Source: Bidens hawaiensis (lineage: Eukaryota; Streptophyta; Magnoliopsida; Asterales; Asteraceae). From it: a stretch of DNA of 64,000 bases. Location: NCBI GenBank assembly GCA_021521415.1, contig JAIQDT010014644.1, forward strand, positions 104,354 to 168,353, in the 5' to 3' direction. Below the pieces are notes generated by a model, which was not told the origin of the DNA, made no database searches, and saw only the letters and a program-made list of their open reading frames with translations. The first letter of the stretch is position 1. Every line of letters begins with the position of its first letter. The position numbers and the translations under genes were made by a program. Below, piece after piece: positions 48,980-58,150 of this stretch.

Positions 48980-49091
48980 TACAAATGAAATTAACGTGCT
49001 AAACGTGATAATCAAGTAGAGTAATTATTATAGAGTAATTACTTAATTACTCTACTTGATTCTCACGTTTAACACGTTAATTTCATTTGTA
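48980..49091. repeat. Near-perfect hairpin, 48-bp stem
   Basis: 48980-49027 is the reverse complement of 49044-49091 with two mismatches. The loop is 16 bases. The stem includes AAATGAAATTAACGTG and ATCAAGTAGAGTAATTA. It is either a tiny foldback transposon or a possible small-RNA precursor. No target duplication was noticed and it matches no microRNA I can recall. Confidence 0.85.
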
Positions 49092-50734
49092 TTTAATCAA
49101 AACCCAACTAAAGTAAATTATATAAAGCTATGAACTTTTTGAATTTTTTTTTACTTTAAAACAATATGAAACTTTTTAAACAAACAACTATAAGCCGTTG
49201 CCGTTACCTGCATCATATGGAATGCATACGACAAGAAAATGATATGGTTCCACAGTTAAGGTATTGGTGGTAGGATATGGTAGTGATGAATGTGACGGTT
49301 ATGGGTTTGAAATGCATGTATATCTCGCTTACTCACGAACACGTTCGTGCAAGTAATTATGTAGGGAGATTTAGGCATTTGTGTTTCAAAGTTGGGACAA
49401 AAAGATGTTATCAACAAATGTTGTACTAATGCACTTCATACAATAACACTAACACTAACACACATATATGCATGCATACATATATGTATGTATGTAGTAT
49501 TTACTACATAGCATGATACATCTTCCATCATACACACATATAATATGCATGCAAGCTGCATACATCATCCATCATACACACACATGTTGTAAGAACATAG
49601 TGGAGTCTAATAATGGTTGGAATATAATTATAAAACACAAGGAGAGAGTTCTTGAGATTGTACTAAAAAGGGAGTACATAAATACAAAGATGAGGTTGTA
49701 CCACGGATAGAAGCTAATTCGTGGCTGATTTTGGGGTACAATTTCATTAAAAAGGTCCAACACATTGTTTAGATGTCTCATGGATGTATTTGTTTAATGG
49801 TATGATGGGATGAGTCAATGTACATTGTTGGACATATGGGGTCACATGTACATATTTAGTATAATACAAAATAAATTATTATTGGAATATATATTATGGT
49901 GGCCACCAATCATTATGCAATGAAATCTCAAGTTTGTGGTTTGCAATGGTTGGGCTTCTTTTATATTGGACATGATATTATTACATATAATGGCCATTAG
50001 TGGTGTTATGACTTATGAGCCCGTTTTAATTCAATTGCACAAAATATGTTTTTTTTTTACTAGAATTTAAGATTACATTCGAATCACGCAGACGTTTAGC
50101 GCCATCTCCTGCGTTGAACTCTTAGAAAGAATTAATATGTGTTGGTTATTAATTTCGATCGTTGAATATCTGAATAGATGTTTCAACTTTCAATCAATAG
50201 TTAGCGTTTTTAAAAAACTTTTACTTCTTACATACAAATCTTATGTCCTAAGAAGTGCTTTAGCCAATTATCGAAGAGAGTGGGCTTAGATGGGTTAAAC
50301 GTGTCATGTTTAGACATGCATGATCTCTATGACCCTGTAAGGCTATAACCATATGAGAGTTGTCTGGAATGATAACTGTTACTCGTTATTTACTAAAAGG
50401 TTATCGATCTGACATCGAAAATACTAAAATCTTCTTCTATGTTTGTTCATAGATGTCACATTATTCAAACCCGAATCTTATGGATATAAAACTTGAAAAG
50501 TTAATAAAAGATGGAAGTTGATGATGCAGAAATTGTTTAAACATTGGGCCCAAGAATCAAGATGACCATGCTCTAGATATACTTCCAAGTTTTCAAAATC
50601 AAGCTGGGACATTAATGTGGGGAAGATTAGGATATTTTCCCAGTTGTCAAATGTTTCTATCCAAATGGAAAACTGTCGCGGGATGCAATTAAGCCGACAC
50701 CTAGTTATGATACGTCGTCAAGGGACATGGCGTG
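49092..50734. other. Intergenic DNA without genes
   Basis: AT-rich. 49455-49590 has several CATACA, CATGCATG and ACACATATA microsatellite-like stretches. No gene. Confidence 0.5.
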
Positions 50735-51125
50735 GTTTGTTTAAAGTGAATATGAACACATAATTAAACAAATATTTGTGTGCACGTTCAGTTCACGAAC
50801 ATAATTGAACAAATATAAACAAACAGATATGAAGAAACATAAACAAACACAAAAATAAATGAACACAAGCAAAAAGATATAAAACATTAAGTAAATAATT
50901 CATCCAACATTTTATTCAAAAATGAACATATTCAAACATAAATGAACATTAATGAATATGGTTGAACAAAGAGACATGTGTTCGACTGTAAGTGTTCGTT
51001 TATTTAATTAAATATATTCAAACTTTTTGTTTATGTTCGTTCGTTTAATAAATGAATGAACATAAATGAATGTTTCACCGAACGTTTCATGAACAGTACA
51101 CTCAACGCTCGGTCGGTTTACAGGC
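50735..51125. repeat. Fragment of the GTTCGTT-rich MULE-like family
   Basis: Contains GAACACATAATTAAACAAAT, TATGTTCGTTCGTTTAATAA and a right edge GGTCGGTTTACAGGCTTA comparable to the right end of 25070-26323. It appears shortened; no target duplication was found. Confidence 0.6.
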
Positions 51126-52149
51126 TTATCCATAGACCAAAACTTTTTTTATTGCATCAAAGAGAGTCATTTACAGGGTTTTGTTTTACATAATTTTATA
51201 CGCGCGCGTTTGTGTGTGTTTAGCATTCATGCTCGAAACCTCCCACCCCACCAAACCCTGCCCCTAGAAGAGTGGGCCCTATGTGGTTGCCCATCCCATC
51301 CATGGGCTGGGCCGGCCCTTAAAACAGATAACGATAACAAAAATAATGGGCAATGACACATCAAGAATTTCTCGTTAGTGAATCCATAAAATAGGAGAGA
51401 TTAGAAGGGGTTTGGTAAAACAAATTACATTAAATGATAATAAAAAAATCAAATTATCTCTATATGGGATGAATTTTAAGATACCATGATTCAAGTATCT
51501 CCATATATAGTAGTACATTACGTAATAGTCTAGAGGTTAATGTAATTTTGGTATTGTTATTCATATAAGTACATGTTGGACGGTGTGAAATAGCTTGAAA
51601 TATCGTGTGGTATTAAGTTGTATTAGTAAATTAGGGGTGCACATCAAATAAGTCAACTTTTTTTAGTGTTTTTGGTATAACTTACGTCTTGGATTTATTA
51701 TTTTATCACGATGTTGTGTAAAGTGGGCATAACGTGATTAATAAGGTTGCTACATTGTTACTACAAGAATGTATATTCAATGTTTTCTTTTATCATTATG
51801 ACAATAATGTTTTTTATTTATTATAACCATTATATTAGTTATCTATAAAAACAAAGAAAAATGTGTGTGTGAATTGGTTGTTAAAAATATTATATATTTA
51901 AAATGATTTTATAACGACATTAGCCTCTATACTAGCAACATAAATAACCGCCCTTAATAATCACTCCCCATAACATATTTTAAATATCAATAAATCATCT
52001 ATTGTGTAGGCGCCATCTATATCACATGGGCACAGTGACACCAGCTACACCGCCCTGCCCCAAATCAAATGGAGCGCCATCAGCCTAAGCATCATGACAT
52101 TAACACCCTTGCCCGTTTTATTTAGGTGGGCCCCTCTAATTTGCCGTTG
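51126..52149. other. Intergenic DNA without genes
   Basis: Mostly AT-rich. 52005-52140 is GC-richer and forms the immediate upstream region of the small ORF at 52225. Confidence 0.45.
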
Positions 52150-52157
52150 TATAAAGG
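52150..52157 (+). promoter_or_regulatory. TATA box upstream of the small ORF
   Basis: TATAAAGG lies 75 bp before the ATG at 52225, a normal plant core-promoter spacing. Confidence 0.4.
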
Positions 52158-52224
52158 CTATACGCATACCACACACTAACCAAATATACCAAAAAGGATT
52201 TTCTACGTAACAACTTCAAAATTT

Positions 52225-52539
52225 ATGGCTTTCACCATACAACTAACCAATAACCAGAATATGAACATGTTGGATCCAAGGCACCCGTATTATAGAAATC
52301 ATACACTGATCGATCCAAATAACCCCTATTTTTACAACCAATACACGAATGATGTGGTGTATCGGCCGATATTACCAACGTCACAAGCCCCATCTGATTT
52401 AATGTTGCAATGGTTTCAGCCCATAATAACAGTAGTGTTAGTAACATACCATGCTCTTTCTTTTCTATATAATCTATGTAAGGTTTTTCCCGTATTTAAG
52501 AATGGAAAAACAATGTCACAACATCTAATTCAATTATGA
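52225..52539 (+). CDS. Hypothetical 104-residue protein with a membrane segment
   Basis: I do not recognise this protein. The N-terminal half is polar and rich in N, Y and P (NNQNMNMLDPRHPYYRNHT, DPNNPYFYNQYTND). It is followed by a hydrophobic stretch around residues 68-90 (PIITVVLVTYHALSFLYNL) that could span a membrane, then a short basic tail. The ATG is preceded by a TATA box and a short AC-rich leader, which supports a real transcript. A GT at about 52440 could be a splice donor, so the C-terminus may differ from the open frame. No neighbour hints at function. Confidence 0.4.
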   Translation: MAFTIQLTNNQNMNMLDPRHPYYRNHTLIDPNNPYFYNQYTNDVVYRPILPTSQAPSDLMLQWFQPIITVVLVTYHALSFLYNLCKVFPVFKNGKTMSQHLIQL

Positions 52540-53409
52540 TTCCCTACGTAGGATAGTTTTGTCTAGAATACTTCTTCTCTATTCTAATTTATTTACCTAC
52601 CACATGTTGTACCTCTCCTTTCCAAAAATTGTGGTGTGGTCCTTAATTTGTAGGTATATGGTGGCCCTCATATGGATTATTTGCTCTTATAGATTTGGTT
52701 TTTGATACTATGTGCATTACTTTTAAATGAATCTTCATGTTTCCAGTTTCCACCGTTAGTTTTGAAATGTGTTAATCGGGTTTTAGTAAAACAATTGTAA
52801 CATGTGCATGTACAAGTCTAATTACACTACAATATCTTTTAGGTATTTACAAGAGTTTCGAACACATTGAAATCTAGTAGAAGTATCTGGCATAAATAAA
52901 GTGCATGACTCTAACTGATTGCCCTAGTATACCCTTTCAAGACGAATGAGACACGATAAAGTGAAGCTTGTGTCGAAGAATGTCAAACCAAGTAGATGAT
53001 AACCCTTTGGTTAAATTATAAGGCGATTGGGTAGTTAAACATGCATAACGAACTCTAAGATACCCACGCAAAACCATAACTTTGATAACTTGAGCATCAC
53101 TCTCAAGGTGTTTTATAAGCTTGTATCAATCGCTGAAATAGGCGGCACCAATATTGTTATACCATAAAGTAGATGCACGTGAAGAAAAAAGGTCTGGCTC
53201 ATGTAAACAACGGTGTGAGCGAATGTACGGTACTCAATATCCGTACAAGAACAATCAACAATATGTTGTTTCTTGTTTCCTTGAGGTCACTACCCGTCGG
53301 GTATGAGGCATTCTCAAGTACATTTCTTAACGTTTTAATTTTTTTACATAGTTTCATTATCCAAGGAATTAGAAATATAAAAACTAAAAATCAATGAATT
53401 AGTAGATTA
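52540..53409. other. Intergenic DNA without genes
   Basis: Nothing recognised; short open stretches such as 53173-53397 lack supporting features. Confidence 0.45.
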
Positions 53410-53870
53410 CTCTATCACCGAACATCGAAGAAACACGTGTTTCAGTAACCAGGCCTGGGTGAGTAGGGCCGACATATCATGCATACCCGTACACGACACG
53501 AAAGCTTATCGTGTACCCGTATCCCAAACCCGAACACGAACTTATTAATACCAGGTATACACGATAAGCACGAACATGCCAGAGAATCGGAGAAGGGTTT
53601 TGCTGTTCAGTGGCCGGTGGCTCCGCTACAACTGCAAATAGGCCGAACCACTGGAGAATCAGAGATGTGGAGAGGTAGACCGGAGGACCGAAGGGCATGT
53701 GGAGGGAAACAAAGTCAGACCGGATGATCGAAGGGCTGCTTGATATTGGATTAGAATGATGTGCTTCGTGCTCGTTCAATAGTTTGGTATAATTATTTAG
53801 GGTATACAACATATTATAATATTATATAATTTTTATTTATAAAACAAAATTAATAAGGTAAACATCAATA
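53410..53870. repeat. Degraded repeat with ACACGACACGA/TCGTGT words
   Basis: CACGACACGAAAGCTTATCG and CCCGAACACGAAC words, with similar ACACGAA and GTCGTGT words on the far side of the reverse-transcriptase segment (55560-55665). The two parts may be halves of one repeat interrupted by that insertion. Confidence 0.35.
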
Positions 53871-53900
53871 ATTTTTTTTTCATAGAAACATCCAAACGAT

Positions 53901-55545
53901 TTACAATGAAGTGGCAGGTAAGCGGACAACAAGCTGCGCCGCAACCCCCTTTTGGATAGCAAACCCAATCCGACTAAAAACAAAGTTTCGATTCTTATGG
54001 GCTGATAAGTTACTATACACAACTTTCTGAACCCTATTCAAAAGTTCCACGGCATCCGGAGCTAAGAAACCAAAAGTGTCAAAGGCGAAGGGGATAAACA
54101 CGTGTTGATTCTCCAAACAAGCTCTCTCGTGTTTAGCAACCTTGCCCGATGCCGCCTTCAATGCTGCCTGGCCTGCTACAAACCCAGTGTCCTGCTACAA
54201 AAGAGGACACTCATGTGAGGTCGACACAAGCGTGTTTTCCCCCTACCCAACCAAAAACAAGAATATCGGCCGGTCGTAATGTAGATCTTCGTTCTTGAGG
54301 ATCCGTAAGAAAGTTTACGGGGGCTTCCTTTTTAGCCAAAATTCTGACTCGTTTAAGAACATCGCATAGAACATCCCTCACCAAATCATGGCTGTACTTA
54401 AACCCAGGCAACTCTTTGCAGTGAACCGCATGCTCGCCAAAAGAATCCAAACAAACCTTACGGCAAACCGGGCACGGCTCATCTACCGGAAACAAAGGGA
54501 TCATTAACCGATACTTCAGGATGGCCCGGTACTCCAAAGCCGACATATGTTGGCCCAATCCTTCAATTGGGAGAACACTTAAGAAATCTTGAGCCCGAGG
54601 AGCCCGAAGACACTCAAACACCGCTTTCTGACGAGGGGATAAATCAAACTTCATTTCCAAACTCTTGATGATTCCACTATAAAGGGCACTCGCCAAAGCA
54701 TGTTGGGCTTTAGGGTGGGCAGTGTCTTTATTAGAGAAACCGCTAATGTCAAAATCGGAAAGTGAAATGTGCAACCGATCAATCGCACTCCCATAGTCGG
54801 AGTCAAACCCATCAATACCACAACCTCGAAGAATGTGGTATTGCAATTCCCAAGATTGCGCCCTCGAGGCCACAAACGCATAAGTAGAAACGTCTGAAGC
54901 TGAACATAAACCCAAAACTCCAAAACGAGTCGGAAGTGATGCCAACCTCCATTGAAAATCTCCAAAGAAGGGACCACCACAAACCACGATGTCCTCAATC
55001 GCCCCCCGAAGGCCATTGTCAAACACAGAAACTGCTTCCCCTACATACACAGGTTGGCATGTTCTGAGACCAAACAACAACTTTCCAACTCCCATACATG
55101 AGCAGAGCAAAAGGAGCTCGCATTGAGGGTCCCGCAAATGCGGGGGATATCTCATCAACTCCACAGCTCGCGAAGCCCTTTTCATAGCAAGTTCACTGAT
55201 GAACCCGGCATCCCGGCTAACGGCTCCCCCGAGGAGTTTCACACCTAGCACCGGTCTTCCAATCTCACAAGGAAACACTCCCTCCTGCACCTTAACCCCA
55301 TTGCACGACGGCCAAAATACTTCGGTTTTCTTAATATTAAGTTCAAGGTCCAGGCGGGGACCCTCCGACCTGATAATATCTAAAGCTTTAGCAACCTCTT
55401 TAGAGTCCCCAATAATTGTACCATCATCTAGGTACCAAGCATGAAAGAGAAGCTTACAGGAACTCTGGACTAGATGAATAAGTGGGTGCAGAACTAAGGC
55501 GAAAAGAAGAGGTCCCAAAGGGTCCCCTGCTGAACCCGAGTACAA
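53901..55545 (-). pseudogene. 5'-truncated reverse transcriptase with zinc-knuckle and endonuclease-like tail
   Basis: The minus-strand frame opens at about 55540 inside the reverse transcriptase and runs to a stop at 54211; it resumes in another frame at 54190-53901. In order: GDPLGPLLFALVLHPL (RT motif 4 region, frameshifted just before it, since VQQG lies in another frame); HAWYLDDGTIIGDS with the YxDD active site; LNIKKTEVFWP; LGVKLLGG; then a long linker. Next are CPVC-x10-H-x3-C (from CPVCRKVCLDSFGEHAVHC), SHDLVRDVLCDVL and RPADILVFGW...CVDLT, which resembles the zinc knuckle and PD...D core of restriction-like endonucleases. The tail reads FVAGQAALKAASGKVAKHE and ends VVRLPATSL. A T9 run at 53871-53879 is a poly(A) on this strand just past the end. 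Truncation at the 5' end plus a 3' poly(A) fits a dead non-LTR insertion. Confidence 0.8.
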
Positions 55546-55719
55546 ATATTTTACCTGTTTAGACACGAAAAGTAACACGAATAGTATACGAAACATGTTA
55601 AGAACATACTTGATAACTATTAAAGTCGTGTAGGATCGTGTCGTGTATTCGTGAATGAAAGTTACCATATAGTTTAGGGAATATTGATATAATAATAATA
55701 ATATATACATGTGTTGTGT

Positions 55720-55795
55720 TAGTGTTGTGTTATCTAGGGCTTGCAAGACACAGTCAAGACGGAAGCTTGAGCACTGAAATTGAAGATCGCCGCCG
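55720..55795 (+). other. Probable 5'UTR exon of the bL33 gene
   Basis: The sequence CTAGGGCTTGCAAGACAC ... GATCGCCGCCG is followed by GTAAAT (donor at 55796). It looks like the leader of a housekeeping ribosomal-protein gene. The matching acceptor is CTGTAG at 56919-56924, nine bases before the bL33 ATG. Both ends of the intron are inferred. Confidence 0.45.
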
Positions 55796-55897
55796 GTAAA
55801 TTTCTATATGATATGATATTCATTCGATTCAAATTCATCCATCAATTGTAATTATAACTAATTTGTTCATATATCCATCATTTGTTTTGATCGAATC

Positions 55898-56755
55898 GAA
55901 GGTTAAAGGCCTCGGCTCGGCTCATTTCTTCGGCTCAGCTCAGCTCGGTGAGCCGTGTCAAGCTCTTTTAACTCATGAGAGCATGTTCGTGTTTGTTCGT
56001 TAACTTTAAACGAACACGGACACTTAATTGAACAAATATTTATGGTCATGTTCGTTTATTTAAAAAATGAACATTTGTGTTTGTTTATGTTCGTTTGTTT
56101 AAAATTCTAAACGAACTTAACTGAACAAAGATAAACGTTAATAAATGAAAACACTTAAATGAACTCGAATTAACAAATGTAAAACCTTTTAAGTAGATGA
56201 CTCATCCAGATAGTATTTAATTATTTTTTATTAATACATAAATGAACGTTCATGAACATAAATGAATGAACGGAACATGTGTTCATGTTCATTTGTTTAA
56301 TTAAACAAACACACATTTTTTGTTCATGTTCGTTCATTTATTAAATAAACGAACATAAACGAATTTCCCGCCGAACGGTTAACGAACAGTTCACCGAACG
56401 TTCGGTTTGTTTACGGGCCTATCGTTTAGGCTCACAAGCCAGTTGGAGCTTGGTAATTGAAACTCGGGCTTGAGCTTGTTTAAGCTTGGGTTGAATCAAG
56501 CTTTTTTTAATCTCCAGCTGATCTCGAGTAGGTAACGAGTGGCAGGGTATATTTGGTATATTTATACAACAGTTATTATATGAAAATCTATTTAATGTAT
56601 CAAATAAAATTTATGTAAATAATAGGCTTGCTTTGGCGCTCGAGTGAGCTCGAGCTTGATGAGTGAAGCTCGTTCTCGGCTCTCGGGCTTGTTTATTGTA
56701 CAAGCTTATTTTTAGGCTTGAGTAGGTCACAAGCTGCTTGGCTTGTTTGCACCCC
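55898..56755. repeat. GAGCTCG-rich repeat with a nested GTTCGTT-rich repeat
   Basis: The outer parts (55898-55974 and 56425-56755) are full of CGGCTCGGCTC, GAGCTCGAGCTTG and CAAGCTT words and end GGCTTGTTTGCACCCCC. The inner part, 55975-56424, is a copy of the 25070-26323 family and ends CGTTCGGTTTGTTTACGGGCC. Everything lies in the inferred 5'UTR intron of bL33. A fragment of the outer family also lies at 63528-63650. Confidence 0.6.
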
Positions 56756-56932
56756 CCTAATGTCTGTTCGGCACAAGCTGTGATTTACCTGATCCTGTTG
56801 GTTAGCAGGGTATTGACGGGTGTGAGTTTTTCGATAACGAGTTTTTATAGTTACCAAATAGAAAAAAAAACATAGCATATTATTGTTCAGATGTTTGATT
56901 GTCGTCATTGTTGGTATTCTGTAGATTGAAAA

Positions 56933-57109
56933 ATGGGAGAGAAGAAGAAAAGTGCAACGATTCTTATAAGACTAGTTTCTGCAGCAGGGACTGGTTTCTT
57001 CTATGTGAAGAAGAAGAATCCAAGAAAGATACAAACCAAGCTTGAATTCCGAAAGTATGATCCGCGTGTCAATCGTCATGTTCTGTTCACCGAAGCCAAG
57101 ATGAAATAA
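56933..57109 (+). CDS. Mitochondrial large-subunit ribosomal protein bL33
   Basis: A 58-residue protein matching plant nuclear-encoded bL33, which is imported into mitochondria and incorporated in the large ribosomal subunit. The N-terminus [19 protein letters not shown] and the FFYVKKKN and [16 protein letters not shown] blocks are characteristic, and the length equals the family norm. It is a single coding exon. The ATG lies nine bases after a CTGTAG acceptor, which suggests a 5'UTR intron from about 55796 to 56924. It is highly basic, as expected. The zinc-binding cysteines of some bacterial L33 forms are absent. Confidence 0.93.
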   Translation: MGEKKKSATILIRLVSAAGTGFFYVKKKNPRKIQTKLEFRKYDPRVNRHVLFTEAKMK

Positions 57110-57186
57110 CTTGATCCATTTTAGCTATTTAAACTTAAAAAGCACGAATCTTTATTAGTTATCATAATCATGTACTCTGTTTTGGT

Positions 57187-57530
57187 CATTGTCTTTTTAT
57201 AACAAGTAAGCCACTATGTTAAAGATTTAATCTTTTTATCTTTGAACTATGTTTAAGTTGATTGTTGGATTGGATATGAATCTTTTTGGCTAGCTTTGTC
57301 TTTCTATCTCATGTAAGCCACTGAGTTGAAGATTTAATCTTTTTATCTTTGAACTATGTTTAAGTTGATTGTTGGATTAATTATTTATCTTTTTGGTTGG
57401 AATTTGGTAGCTTTGTCTTTTTATAGCATGTAAGCCACTGAGTTAAAGATTTATTCTTTTTATCTTTGACTATGTTTTAGTTGATTGTTGGATTGGATAT
57501 AAATCTTTTTGGTTAGAATTTGGTAGCTTG
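57187..57530 (+). repeat. Three tandem repeats of about 115 bp downstream of bL33
   Basis: TTTGTCTTTTTAT..CA.GTAAGCCACT, followed by TTAAGTTGATTGTTGGATT, starts near 57187, 57295 and 57412. They probably lie in the 3'UTR or a 3'UTR intron of the bL33 transcript. Confidence 0.8.
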
Positions 57531-57544
57531 AAGCTATTTTGCAG

Positions 57545-57639
57545 GAACACATTGGAAGATTATTTTGGACACTGATTTCCCAATAAAGAGTAGTTCTTTC
57601 GTATCAGACACAGGAATAACTGATTTGCGATTTAACTCG
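57545..57639 (+). other. Possible non-coding exon downstream of bL33
   Basis: TTTTGCAG precedes and GTAAGT follows this 95-bp segment. Another TATATGCAG acceptor lies at 57929. No long open frame runs through it. It could be a 3'UTR exon of bL33 or an upstream non-coding exon of the dioxygenase. Confidence 0.3.
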
Positions 57640-58150
57640 GTAAGTTGTTTCATCCATTAATCTCAAGTTAGGTAAAATGTTGATTCTTGTTGAAGAAAAA
57701 AGTTTAAAAATTTGTTAAAAATGGAAAAAAGTGACATTAAATGTATTCAGTGTATAATCCCTGAAAATTGTTTAATTTCCAAATCTTGATTATATTTGTA
57801 ATCTTCAAGAAAAGACAAGCACACATTTTTAAGTTGGCCCAACTTGTTTTGACTCAAACTTGTTTTGGCTTGTTACTTAATCTGTCTATTTATGTGTAAA
57901 TGATGAATAATTCATGTATGTATATGCAGACAAATTAAGAGTTTTGGACACAAAAACATATTTACAATCCAGCCAAAATAAAGATTGTGATTGCACGCAT
58001 GGAGATGAGTCCAAATTCAGCCTTGTAAAGCCAAGAGAGCGGGCCCTACATATCTACCAGTTTCCAGATTATATATGCAGATGATTATGTGTGTCATCTT
58101 GGCACAACATACATCTTTTTGCTAATAATAAGTTAATAGCCATTGCAAGC

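Noticed and set aside
53477..53812. Overlapping frames on both strands in a GC-richer patch
   Set aside because: The patch is a degraded repeat with ACACGACACGA words; neither peptide shows family features.
54651..55444. Other-frame open stretches overlapping the reverse transcriptase
   Set aside because: Shadows of the main minus-strand frame.
58091..58150. Upstream in-frame ATG for the dioxygenase
   Set aside because: The added 20 residues do not fit the family; the start at 58151 gives the standard N-terminus.
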